DNA of 36,599 bases, taken from positions 1-36,599 of the forward strand of contig CAIJOU010000590.1 in NCBI GenBank assembly GCA_903822375.1. The letters are read 5' to 3'. The notes below the pieces were generated by a model that worked only from the letters and a program-made list of their open reading frames with translations, did not search any database and was not told the DNA's origin. Positions 1 to 7,713 of this stretch are shown piece after piece. Position 1 is the stretch's first letter. The number at the start of each line of letters is the position of its first letter. A program made the translations under genes and the position numbers. Source of the stretch: Candidatus Hydrogenedentota bacterium. GTDB lineage: Bacteria > Hydrogenedentota > Hydrogenedentia > Hydrogenedentales > CAITNO01.

Positions 1-1054
1 CGTCACCGTTGGCATCTGCCTGCGTGAAAGTATCTGCCAAGAGTTGCTGCACTGTGGCGGCATCAACTGTCGGCCCGCCTTCGCCCTCCACCGGTGGCTC
101 ACCGTCACCCGTCACCTGCGGCTCACCTTCAATCGGCGACTCGCCTTCCACCGGTCCTTCGCCTTCAACCGACGACTCTCCCTCGCCTTCCACCACCGTC
201 ACCTCGCCAGCAGGACGGATTGCCATACTGCAGGCACCCACGACGTTGTCGCCGTTGGAATAGGAGACACTGCGTGAGGTGGTGTCGTCTGTTGGTGTCA
301 TTACGTCCATGCGCACGGAGATGGAGTAGGCAAGTGTCGAACCCAACTGGCCCGTCTCGCCTGCAACGGGGAGCAGACCCGAAAGCGCGGGGGCGGGGAA
401 GGGAACCGGTCCGCCGGAATTTGCCCTGCACACGGCGCCGGTCACGAAGAAACAGCCCATGGGCAACTGCGCCGCAGTTTGCTCCAGACTGGCTGGGCTG
501 GCGGGCTGCGCCTCATTGGTAAAACTGGCGACGGGGGACTCCATGTCCACACCCGCCATTGCAAAATACGCCGCGGACCTATACCAGCTGTTGGGAATGG
601 GGTTACTGCCTGTGCCCTGTATGGTAAACATGGCTCCCGCCTGGGTTCCGTCAATGACGCCCGGAGTCGGGTTCTCGAGATACCAGATGGAAACCATCTC
701 GTTGCCGCTTTTGCGCGGAATGGTCTGTACCCGTGTGAGGTCTTGGGCGGCGGCGAAACTGCCGGCCCTGTAGGAAAAAACGGCGGTGGCGTTGGCTGCG
801 CCCGAACTTGCAGCGACCACGACGAGCAGTTTGGTCCCCACCGGCACGCCGGGGCCTGACATGGCACCGGTGTTGCCCTCGTCCGGCATATGCCAGCAAC
901 CCAGGGGGGTGGTGTCTTGAAGAGCGTTTCCTCTTGTGCTGCTGCCCTTTGCGAGTATTGAAATGGCGGCGCCTGCCGTTTCCGCAACCGTCAGCATTCC
1001 AAACAATGACGCGAGCAGCAACACCGTGAAAATGTGCGTCTTCATGATTCTCAT
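1..1054 (-). CDS. Secreted protein with EGE-rich linker, partial (C-terminus beyond window)
   Basis: The frame stays open from an ATG at 1054 to the window edge, about 351 codons. A signal peptide is visible (MRIMK, then a hydrophobic run ending near AETAGA). About 240 residues of unrecognised, probably beta-rich sequence follow, then a linker of VEGE-type repeats (about residues 285-325). The last visible residues, TFTQADANGD, look like the start of an EF-hand or dockerin-type calcium loop. Such Glu-Gly linkers before EF-hand-like tails are common in secreted proteins of Lentisphaerota- and Hydrogenedentota-type bacteria. A GGAG lies 10 nt before the ATG at 1054; a second in-frame ATG at 1045 has no such site. 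No enzymatic motif was recognised. A surface or extracellular role is inference. Confidence 0.75.
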   Translation of the reverse strand, partial: MRIMKTHIFTVLLLASLFGMLTVAETAGAAISILAKGSSTRGNALQDTTPLGCWHMPDEGNTGAMSGPGVPVGTKLLVVVAASSGAANATAVFSYRAGSFAAAQDLTRVQTIPRKSGNEMVSIWYLENPTPGVIDGTQAGAMFTIQGTGSNPIPNSWYRSAAYFAMAGVDMESPVASFTNEAQPASPASLEQTAAQLPMGCFFVTGAVCRANSGGPVPFPAPALSGLLPVAGETGQLGSTLAYSISVRMDVMTPTDDTTSRSVSYSNGDNVVGACSMAIRPAGEVTVVEGEGESSVEGEGPVEGESPIEGEPQVTGDGEPPVEGEGGPTVDAATVQQLLADTFTQADANGD

Positions 1055-1188
1055 GACTTTCCAGCTCCGGGCACCCAAACCATCCCATGCGCGGTTCCGA
1101 ACCGTTGTCGCCGGTCCGACGATTGCGTTATCAATTGCCCGGCAGCCAACGCGCGCATTGCAGCGCCGCCCAATGCGGGTTTGGCAAA

Positions 1189-1217
1189 AAGCTAGCACGG
1201 CGGACGGCCTTTGTCAA
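1189..1217 (-). promoter_or_regulatory. Sigma-70-type promoter of the EGE-linker secreted protein
   Basis: Reading the minus strand, a perfect TTGACA (1217-1212) is followed by 17 nt and then TAGCTT (1194-1189), preceded by TGC as in an extended -10. It lies between the end of the efflux operon and the secreted-protein start at 1054 and would give a leader of about 130 nt. Confidence 0.55.
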
Positions 1218-1263
1218 GCGCAGTGCGTGGGGCTTCCACAGACCGGGTCGGATGTCCCGCAGG

Positions 1264-2493
1264 TCACAACGAAGGTGGCATTGTCTTCTGCGGGTTTGCA
1301 GTTGTCTGATAGGGGCCGCTATCCCCTATCGGCGCCGCCTTCGCTCCCTTGGGCCGGTACATCGTCCCCAGCCATGCCAGTGTCCCATAGAATGCGCACA
1401 GGCCCCACAGCGTGAACCACTCATGCCGCACTTCGTAGAGGGTCGCGCCCATCTGGTTGATGCGGACAAAGCCCAGCGCGCCGGCCGTGCAGGGGATGAG
1501 CCGGGACAGCGCCTGCAGCACGCCGGGGATGGCCTCGTGCGGCCAGGAATAGCCCATGAGGAAGATAGCGGGGATCGAGGTGAACAGGATCACCGGGATG
1601 GAGGTTTCACGGGCGCGGAACAGCATGTTCAGCGCAAGGCCGAGCAGCGTCACGGCGAGTATGAAGGGGGCGAGAAAGACCGGAATGGTCACCAGGCCCT
1701 GCTGGTAGGGCAGGCTGTAGGTGCGGAAGATGACCGCCAGATAGAACAATGGGAAAAGCATGTAGATTGAGAAATAGGCCAGCGTCCGGCCCAGTAGCAC
1801 CGCCAGTGCGCTGTCCCTTTCTCCGGGCGGCGGCGGCGGGGCTTTGGTGAATTCCTCGTTGCGGGTCCCGCCAAGCGTTCCAATGCCGATCAGCAGCGTC
1901 TGCTGCATGATGAGCACGAGCACGGCCGGGGTGACGTAGGTGGCGTAGCCGCCTCCCGGATTGAACAGCGCCCGGGTCACAATGGGCAGGGGGTCCCGCG
2001 CCTGCCGGGCATGCTGTTCGCCCATTCCCGCCGCAGTGAACCGTTTTATTTCGATGCCCGCCGACAGCGTCGCAGTGGCCTTGTACAGCCCCGACACGAT
2101 TTGCCGGAAGATCATGAAGTAACTGCCGTCGGCATAGACCGAAACCGTGGCCTGTTCGCCGCGCAGCACCTTGCGCTCAAACCCCTCGGGGATCAGGAAA
2201 ATGCCGCGGGCCCTGCCATTCATAACCTCCTGCCGGGCCTCCTGCATGTCCGCCGCCTCTTCGGCGAGCGTCACCTCTTCCGTCGCGTCGGCCCAGCGCA
2301 TCAGCTTCTGGCTGAGCATGGTGCGGTCCTGGTCGACCGGCACGACCGGCACATTGCGGAGCACTTCGGCGGAATAGGGATAGGGGTACATCATCGAATA
2401 GAGCAGCAGCCCCGCCAGAAACACCATCAACACCGCCGCGTCACTTACTATCGCTTTGTATTCAATGCATGTCACGCGCAGGATGTATCTCAT
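1264..2493 (-). CDS. ABC-2 type transporter permease (second of pair)
   Basis: 409 residues. The topology is typical of ABC-2 permeases of the YhhJ/YbhR type: one N-terminal membrane helix (about residues 20-38), a large extracytoplasmic domain with the usual VVPVDQDRT segment near residue 50, then about five helices in the C-terminal half. Export through the inner membrane together with the preceding permease, HlyD and TolC homologues is the likely role; the substrate is unknown. The ATG at 2493 overlaps the stop of the upstream permease (ATGA), so the two are translationally coupled and probably form a heterodimer. A proline run (PPPPPG) in a cytoplasmic loop near residue 230 is unusual. 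No ATP-binding motifs are present. Confidence 0.85.
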   Translation of the reverse strand: MRYILRVTCIEYKAIVSDAAVLMVFLAGLLLYSMMYPYPYSAEVLRNVPVVPVDQDRTMLSQKLMRWADATEEVTLAEEAADMQEARQEVMNGRARGIFLIPEGFERKVLRGEQATVSVYADGSYFMIFRQIVSGLYKATATLSAGIEIKRFTAAGMGEQHARQARDPLPIVTRALFNPGGGYATYVTPAVLVLIMQQTLLIGIGTLGGTRNEEFTKAPPPPPGERDSALAVLLGRTLAYFSIYMLFPLFYLAVIFRTYSLPYQQGLVTIPVFLAPFILAVTLLGLALNMLFRARETSIPVILFTSIPAIFLMGYSWPHEAIPGVLQALSRLIPCTAGALGFVRINQMGATLYEVRHEWFTLWGLCAFYGTLAWLGTMYRPKGAKAAPIGDSGPYQTTANPQKTMPPSL

Positions 2494-3695
2494 AGCCGCC
2501 CCCAGGTGGACGCGTCGCGCATGAACCGCCCCATTCGCGGGATGAATATCAGCGGCGGAACAAAGGCGAACGCCATAAGCGCGAACAGCGGCGGGCCGGA
2601 AGCTTGGGGCGGCGCGCCCTGCATTGCCTGCTGCATGAGGATGAGCACGAAATGCTTGAGCGGAAGCAGGTTGCTCCAGACCTGCGCGGGTATCGGGAGC
2701 GCAATTACCGGAAAGGTGATGCCGGCAAACGCGAATGCCGGGCCGCAGTAGAATCCCGCGGCGGTGTTGGCAAAGCGCAGATTGGCGCCCAGTGCCACAA
2801 GCAGGCAGCCCATCGACTGGTAGGCCAGAATGAATGCGGCGGTGCCCGCGAGCAGCACGGGCAGGCTTCCATGCAGCGGCACATTGCAGAAGCGGATCAG
2901 CAGCGACCACATAAATATGCCCAGCACGAAGAAAGCGACTGTGTACGGAAGTGCCTTGCCCAGAATCGCCAGCCACGGCCGCCCGCCCGCCGCCGCCAGC
3001 CAGCCGCCTGCCGTGCCGTAGCGGAATTCACCGCCCGTCGCCCGCACCATGACCAGCACGACAAAGATCTGAAACAGCACGGGAAGAAGTGCGGGAAGAA
3101 GAAAATAGCGGTAGTTCATGTTCGGATTGAACAGCAGATGCTGGTCCATCCTGATCGGCTCATAATGTTCCAGCGCCTGGGCGGGGCTTTCCCCCCTGGC
3201 CATGCGCATGCGCACATCCGCTCCGGCCGAGGCGTACCCAATGACGTCGCGCACCGCGCGGTTGATCACGCCGCTGGTAAGCAGCCACTGGTTGTTGAAA
3301 TACACCGTAACCGCCGGTGCCTCGCCCCGCAGCGCGTCATGCTCCAGTCCGGCGGGCAGGTGGATAATCGCGTAGGCCCTGCCCTGCCGTATCAGCGACG
3401 CACCCTCCTCCACATCCTGCACGCGGCTGGTCACCGCAAGCGCGGGCGAAGCGTCCATGAACCGCGCCAGGCGGCGGGACAGGGCGCTGTTGTCGCGGTC
3501 GCACACGGCCACCGGCAGATCGCGCGGGATTTCCTGCCAAAAAATCGCCGTGAGAAGGGCAAACATGCACAGGGGAAGGATGAACACAAACAGCATCATG
3601 AAGGGGCTGTGGGCGATCATCCCCAATTCCCGGACGATCACAGTCCACAGGCCGCCGTGCGGTGCGGATGCGGCGTTTGGAGCCGGCGCGGTCAT
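2490..3695 (-). CDS. ABC-2 type transporter permease (first of pair)
   Basis: 401 residues with the same architecture as the downstream permease. There is a cytoplasmic N-terminus, a first helix at about residues 30-50, and an extracytoplasmic domain starting with the VAVCDRDNSALSRRL segment (the equivalent of VVPVDQDRT downstream). Five C-terminal helices follow. It starts 3 nt after the HlyD-like gene and ends in a 4-nt ATGA overlap with the second permease. The family normally works with a separate or fused nucleotide-binding protein, and none is encoded in this operon. Function as one half of an export channel is a family-based inference. Confidence 0.85.
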   Translation of the reverse strand: MTAPAPNAASAPHGGLWTVIVRELGMIAHSPFMMLFVFILPLCMFALLTAIFWQEIPRDLPVAVCDRDNSALSRRLARFMDASPALAVTSRVQDVEEGASLIRQGRAYAIIHLPAGLEHDALRGEAPAVTVYFNNQWLLTSGVINRAVRDVIGYASAGADVRMRMARGESPAQALEHYEPIRMDQHLLFNPNMNYRYFLLPALLPVLFQIFVVLVMVRATGGEFRYGTAGGWLAAAGGRPWLAILGKALPYTVAFFVLGIFMWSLLIRFCNVPLHGSLPVLLAGTAAFILAYQSMGCLLVALGANLRFANTAAGFYCGPAFAFAGITFPVIALPIPAQVWSNLLPLKHFVLILMQQAMQGAPPQASGPPLFALMAFAFVPPLIFIPRMGRFMRDASTWGRL

Positions 3696-3698
3696 GGT

Positions 3699-4733
3699 TC
3701 AGTTCCGCGCTACGAGGTCCCGGACCCACTTCAGCGGGTCGGGGTGCGGTTCCTTGTCCCATGGAACGATGACGCTCATCCCCGGCCGCAGCCCGTCCAC
3801 CGGCTTGGTTGGTTTGCCGCGCACTTCAAAGGTTTTCAGGTCAAACCCGCCCGCGATGCTCGTGGCGCGCCACGTGGCGAAATCGCCCAACGGCGCGATG
3901 TAGGTGATTTCCAAATCCACCGCCTGCTGGTTCAGCGCGGGGATGGTGCCCTGGAGATGGTCGCCCATCTTCATGCTGGCAAGATGGTCCTCGCGCAGAT
4001 TGAACGTCACCCAGACGTCGTTTAGGTCCACCATCGTCACGATGGGCATGCCCGCCGACGCCAGTTCACCCAGGTTGACGACATGTTCCACAATTTCACC
4101 ATTGATAGGCACGTGGACCTTTGCCTCATCGATCAGCGAATCCACCTCCGACACGGCTCCTGCCGCCTGGTCCACCAGCGCCTGCGCTGCGGCCTTGTCC
4201 TCAACCCGCGCGCCGTTCATGGCCATGTCATACTGGGCCTTTGCGGCGGCCTGCAGTTTGAGCGCCATGTCCCGCTGCGCCTGCACCTCGTCGCGGCGCT
4301 GCGCCGGCAGCACCCCGTCCTCAAAGAGCCGTTGCACGCGCTTGAAACTCTTTTCCGCCAGTTCGGCGCCCGCCGACGCCTGCAGCCACTGGTTCTGCGC
4401 CATGCGGATCTGCTCTTCCCGCGCGCCGTTTTCCGCCTTGTCCCGCTGCGCGCTGGCCGCATTCTCCGCCGACTGCGCCTGCGTGCGCTTGGCCTGGAGC
4501 TGCGGGCTGTCCAGCACCGCGATTACATCGCCCTGCTTTACGGACTGTCCCTCTTCCGCCAGGAACTGCTCCACGCGCCCGGGAATCTTGGCGGAGACGT
4601 TCACCTTGCGCGACTCGACTTCGCCCTGGATGAACTTTGGCTGTGGTTGAATCATCATCCAGCCTGCCGCCGACACGGCGGCCAGCACGACCAGGATGAT
4701 GAAGAAGGCTATCAGGCGTGGATGGCGGATCAT
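3699..4733 (-). CDS. HlyD-family membrane fusion protein
   Basis: 344 residues. A single N-terminal membrane anchor (residues 8-28) is followed by the first half of a biotinyl-lipoyl-like domain (KIPGRVEQFL, then EGQSVKQGDVIAVLDSPQL). A long alpha-helical hairpin rich in Ala, Gln and Glu spans about residues 80-190. The second lipoyl half (HVPINGEIVEHVVNLGELASAG) and beta-barrel segments (VWVTFNLRED, then GLRPGMSVIVPWD) follow. It would bridge the inner-membrane permeases to the TolC-like outer-membrane channel. The start overlaps the TolC-like stop by ATGA, which fixes the start codon. It is closest in layout to YbhG/YhiI-type adaptors of ABC-2 exporters. Confidence 0.9.
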   Translation of the reverse strand: MIRHPRLIAFFIILVVLAAVSAAGWMMIQPQPKFIQGEVESRKVNVSAKIPGRVEQFLAEEGQSVKQGDVIAVLDSPQLQAKRTQAQSAENAASAQRDKAENGAREEQIRMAQNQWLQASAGAELAEKSFKRVQRLFEDGVLPAQRRDEVQAQRDMALKLQAAAKAQYDMAMNGARVEDKAAAQALVDQAAGAVSEVDSLIDEAKVHVPINGEIVEHVVNLGELASAGMPIVTMVDLNDVWVTFNLREDHLASMKMGDHLQGTIPALNQQAVDLEITYIAPLGDFATWRATSIAGGFDLKTFEVRGKPTKPVDGLRPGMSVIVPWDKEPHPDPLKWVRDLVARN

Positions 4734-6169
4734 TTTGATTTGGGCTCCGCGGGTTTCTTTTCCAGGGGTTCAATAAGGGAAGGATCGGTCAGGCCGGGAA
4801 ATGAATCGTTTTCAGGCACCGGTATCGCCCGTGCCAGGTACTCCTGGCACCGTCCGGTTTGGCCGCTCGATTCGAGCAGTTGGAAGAAGGCGGTGTCGAA
4901 ATCATAGGCGGCTTTCAGCCGTCCAAGCTGCGCACGCGCATGGGTAAGCGTCGCGTCCACCACCTCCAGCGACGTTGCCACACCCTCCTCGAAGGCCCGT
5001 GTGCGCACGCGCAGATTTTCCGCCGTCAGCGCCAGCGTCGTGTCCAGCGTGTCATACTGCTCCCGTGCCTTTTCCATTTCCTCGTACCGCTTGACGGTGA
5101 GGCTGCGCAGGTCGCGCTGGTATTTTTGCCGCAGATGCGCCACGCGTTCTTCCTGCGCCTTGGCCGCGGACACCTTGTTGCGGACCTGATCCCCGTCAAA
5201 CAGGGTGTACTGGCCGCCAAAACCGAAGGCCCACTTGGGGTCCACGACGCTGCACCCTTCGGGCAGGAGTTCGTACATGCCGAACACGTACGCCGTGGGC
5301 AGGCCCGCACCCTGCTCGGCCCGGACACCCTGGTGCGCCTGTTCGTGCTTGGCGCCCAGCATCGCCAGCACCGGATGCTTGTCGTCCACCGAATCCTGGA
5401 AATACTCCTTTGCCTCCAGGCCCCGCAGGAGAAACAGCGCCGTGGCGGGTTCCACGGGATCGTTCCAGGCCATCGTGTTGGCCAGCCCTTCCGAGGCAAT
5501 CGTCACATCGCGCTCCGCCGCCTCAAGTTCCGCCTTCGCGTTGGCCAGCGCCACTTCCGCATTCAGCGTTTCCGCTTTCGAAATGATACCCTCGTCCATC
5601 AATCGGTGCGCGCGGTGCGCCTGCTGCTCCATCGTGGTTACCTTCAGCGCGGTCACCTCGCGTGCGCGGCGGGCCAGGCACACGCCAAAGTAACGCTGCG
5701 CCAGCTCGGTGACCAACTGGTCCCCCGTGAAACGCAGTTGCGCCTCGGCCTCGTTCTGTTTGGCCGTGGCGGCGCGGTTGGCCGCGTTGATGCGGCCGCC
5801 CGTGTAGACGGGCCAGGTGACCGAAAACTCGGCCTTGGTGAAGTTCTTGTTTTGCATTTTGTAGGCGATTGGAAGCGGGTCAAAAGGGGTGGTGACATCG
5901 GCGTCCAGAAAAGTTGTCCGCAAGTCCAACTCGGCTTTCGGTACTTTGAGCCCCGACACGGCCGCCTTTTCCGCCTCGCGCTGGCGCAGCTCATCGTGGC
6001 CCGCCATGAGGGCCTCATTGCGCTGCTGCACCCGCTGCAGGGCGTCCCCAAAACTCAGGCGCTCCTGCGCCGGGGCTGGGAGGCACAGGAGTGACAGCGC
6101 CACCAACAATCCCATAAGCGCGGCCTTTGCGGCACATGTCCGCCGCGTCCTTGGTTTCATTTCATGCAT
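4730..6169 (-). CDS. TolC-like outer-membrane efflux protein
   Basis: About 479 residues. A signal peptide (LMGLLVALSLLCLPAPAQ) is followed by two outer-membrane-efflux-protein repeats. The typical opening LSFGDALQRVQQRNEALMAG is seen, with long coiled helices rich in Ala, Glu, Arg and Gln, and a second repeat around SVVDPKWAFGFGGQYTLFDG. It would form the trimeric periplasmic tunnel and outer-membrane barrel for the HlyD and permease partners. The ATG at 6169 (MHEMKP) is chosen because it directly precedes the signal peptide. An in-frame TTG at 6226 overlapping the tetR stop would add an implausible 19-residue leader. The next possible ATG is 6160. No strong Shine-Dalgarno sequence is seen at either. 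Confidence 0.88.
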   Translation of the reverse strand: MHEMKPRTRRTCAAKAALMGLLVALSLLCLPAPAQERLSFGDALQRVQQRNEALMAGHDELRQREAEKAAVSGLKVPKAELDLRTTFLDADVTTPFDPLPIAYKMQNKNFTKAEFSVTWPVYTGGRINAANRAATAKQNEAEAQLRFTGDQLVTELAQRYFGVCLARRAREVTALKVTTMEQQAHRAHRLMDEGIISKAETLNAEVALANAKAELEAAERDVTIASEGLANTMAWNDPVEPATALFLLRGLEAKEYFQDSVDDKHPVLAMLGAKHEQAHQGVRAEQGAGLPTAYVFGMYELLPEGCSVVDPKWAFGFGGQYTLFDGDQVRNKVSAAKAQEERVAHLRQKYQRDLRSLTVKRYEEMEKAREQYDTLDTTLALTAENLRVRTRAFEEGVATSLEVVDATLTHARAQLGRLKAAYDFDTAFFQLLESSGQTGRCQEYLARAIPVPENDSFPGLTDPSLIEPLEKKPAEPKSK

Positions 6170-6222
6170 GATGGTCCGTTTCGAATCTGTCTGCCACACG
6201 AGTTCACCCTGCTTTGCGGGGC

Positions 6223-6852
6223 TCAAGCCTCTGAACCCTGATAAGGACCCGACAAGCGCAGACGGGTCAAGGTTTCAATCACACTGTCTGCTGTTGCAAT
6301 GCCAGGATTGCGCGTCCACCAGTCCAATACCTGCAGCAGCATTCCCACAACACCGTGCGCCGCCACCACGGGATCAATACCGGGAACGATGATGCCGTCG
6401 GCGATTCCCTCGCGCACCCGCAATTCCAGCATGGCGGCCAGGTGTTCCGTGATTTCTGTGCTGACGTTCTTGCGGACCGATTCGGGGTCAAAGAGAATCC
6501 GGCAGAGTCCGGTGTGCGACTCTGCAAAACGCACCAGCACCTCCGTGTGCGCCCGTACGGCTGCCGCCGGGTCCGGTGCGGGGGAGAGCGCCATACGTTG
6601 CAGCGCGCCCATGAGTTCTTCAACGCCCTCGCGCATGATGGCGCGCAGCAGCCCCTGCTTGTCCTTGAAATGAAGATAGAGAGTGCCCACGGCGACCCCG
6701 GCCGCCGTGGCAACATCGGAAGCGCGCGTGTCCGCGACCCCCTGCCTGGCAAAAAGCTCCAGACCCGTCTCCAGCAGGCGCCGCCGGGTTTCAATCCGGC
6801 TACGGTCGCGGGCATTTAGGGCCAGCGCAGCATTTGGATGAATTGAGTTCAC
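6223..6852 (-). CDS. TetR/AcrR-family transcriptional regulator
   Basis: 209 residues. The N-terminal helix-turn-helix is clear: RRRLLETGLELFARQG, then ASDVATAAGVAVGTLYLHF with the usual YLHFKDKQGLL ending at about residue 70. The C-terminal ligand-binding half is variable, as expected. It is the first gene of the efflux operon, 53 nt ahead of the TolC-like gene, so it very probably represses its own operon in response to an exported compound. The start is a GTG at 6852 placed 6 nt after a perfect TATAAT, which implies a leaderless message. No other ATG, GTG or TTG fits between this codon and the DNA-binding domain. Confidence 0.9.
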   Translation of the reverse strand: MNSIHPNAALALNARDRSRIETRRRLLETGLELFARQGVADTRASDVATAAGVAVGTLYLHFKDKQGLLRAIMREGVEELMGALQRMALSPAPDPAAAVRAHTEVLVRFAESHTGLCRILFDPESVRKNVSTEITEHLAAMLELRVREGIADGIIVPGIDPVVAAHGVVGMLLQVLDWWTRNPGIATADSVIETLTRLRLSGPYQGSEA

Positions 6853-6873
6853 TGAATAATTATATATTCAGTG
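6850..6873. promoter_or_regulatory. Candidate TetR operator palindrome
   Basis: A perfect inverted repeat has 9-bp arms, CACTGAATA and TATTCAGTG, around a 6-bp centre. The centre is exactly the TATAAT -10 element of the tetR promoter, and one arm contains the GTG start codon. Size and placement suit a TetR dimer that autorepresses by covering the -10 element. Binding is inferred, not shown. Confidence 0.75.
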
Positions 6874-6887
6874 GCGCCGGATTGCAA
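6859..6887 (-). promoter_or_regulatory. Promoter of the tetR-efflux operon, leaderless start
   Basis: On the minus strand TTGCAA (6887-6882), a 17-nt spacer and a perfect TATAAT (6864-6859) are followed after 6 nt by the GTG start of tetR. Initiation at the usual distance from the -10 would fall on the G of the start codon. Confidence 0.7.
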
Positions 6888-6962
6888 ATGCGTTTTGTGA
6901 AGTGGATTGGGGGCATGAACGCCCGGCCGGGTGTCAACCTGCTCATTCCGAGGTTCAGGAAC

Positions 6963-7060
6963 TCGCGAAACCACGGCCGTTTCGCGAAGTGTGAAGTGCT
7001 TTGCCAAAGCTTTACCAAGCCATTGCCGGAACTTCGTATGCGATTGGCACAATGAGGCTC
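6963..7060 (-). repeat. Phased A-tract repeat, copy A
   Basis: Read on the minus strand, this copy begins with GCCTCATTGTGCCAA near 7058 and carries AA/AAA runs at 11, 10, 11 and 11-bp steps (7044, 7033, 7023, 7012, 7001). It shares the 17-bp word CTTTGCCAAAGCTTTAC with copy C (10667-10683). A perfect hairpin with 8-bp arms (CGCGAAAC and GTTTCGCG, 6964-6986) closes one end. It lies in the 282-bp gap between divergent tetR and the small + strand cluster. No gene was recognised in the gap. Confidence 0.65.
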
Positions 7061-7134
7061 ACGAACTGGCCGGCGTTGACCATGACGTTTGCGGCTAACT
7101 TCCCGGGACAGTATCCAGAAAGGACTTCTTTTCC

Positions 7135-7326
7135 ATGAGTACGGTCATCGAATCTTACCCAGGCACGATAAACGCCTGCAGCACCGTGACGGAGGGTGAT
7201 GAACTGGCCCGGAAGTTGGAGAAGGTATTCCAGATATTCCGCCGCGCACAGGAAGACTGGGCCATGAAACACGACCCGGGACAGTCAGCCGGAGGCATGG
7301 AGAAGGATTCCGGCTGTTCTGCCTGA
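7135..7326 (+). CDS. Small hypothetical protein, 63 residues
   Basis: The ATG at 7135 is preceded by AAAGGAC at about 11 nt. The product has a charged amphipathic helix (DELARKLEKVFQIFRRAQ) and a polar Gly/Ser-rich tail, with no signal peptide and no recognised domain. Third codon positions are mostly G or C, as in neighbouring genes. It is the first of three same-strand genes before the sigma-region-2-like and STAS-like genes, with a 96-nt gap to the next. A part in that regulatory module is a guess. An opposing minus-strand frame overlaps it but has no Shine-Dalgarno sequence and runs into the repeat. Confidence 0.45.
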   Translation: MSTVIESYPGTINACSTVTEGDELARKLEKVFQIFRRAQEDWAMKHDPGQSAGGMEKDSGCSA

Positions 7327-7422
7327 ATTGACCGGGGAGCGGAGGACTGCGACCAACTTGGGCCGCTTATGGAACCCGGCAGTCAACCACCGCTGCCAAA
7401 CAGCGGGAGCGAGGTGACGAAC

Positions 7423-7713
7423 ATGAACCACGCGATGATGACCAGGGACCATGATTCTGAACAACTGCTTCTGTCGCATCTTGAACTGTGCTATTCGGTG
7501 GCGCTTGCGCTGACCCGCAATGTAAATCTGGCGCTTGCGCTGACGAAAGACACGCTGCTGTGGGCCTGGCAGCGCAACGACGGCTCGTGGGATGAGGATA
7601 TCATGAAAAAATCGCTCTTGCGCGAGTTGCGCGACAGGTATTTGCGCGACTACCAGCTTGCGGGCGGCCGGGGCGCAGCCGGTGAACAACGTCTTCCGAA
7701 AGTGGAAGAGTGA
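7423..7713 (+). CDS. Small protein resembling sigma-70 region 2 alone
   Basis: 96 residues starting at the ATG with GAGGTGA 5-7 nt upstream; a farther in-frame ATG at 7369 has no such site. The segment LELCYSVALALTRN, then LALTKDTLLWAWQR, follows the spacing of ECF sigma region 2 (LYRxALRLTGN, then AEDLVQETFLRAWR). SLLRELRDRYLRDYQ matches the end of region 2. Residues normally acidic in the core-binding helix (the AEDLVQ segment) are replaced by ALALTK, and region 4, which reads the -35, is absent. It may therefore be a decoy, an anti-sigma-like partner or a decayed sigma factor. The stop overlaps the start of the STAS-like gene (GTGA). Confidence 0.6.
   Translation: MNHAMMTRDHDSEQLLLSHLELCYSVALALTRNVNLALALTKDTLLWAWQRNDGSWDEDIMKKSLLRELRDRYLRDYQLAGGRGAAGEQRLPKVEE

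Noticed and set aside
61..205. Short tandem pattern suggesting a repeat array or CRISPR
   Set aside because: The pattern encodes the VEGE linker in frame. Units are degenerate with no constant spacer length.
7012..7272. 86-codon minus-strand frame ending in the phased repeat
   Set aside because: No ribosome site. Its end is repeat sequence and the rest overlaps the better supported 63-residue gene. Kept only as an alternative reading.
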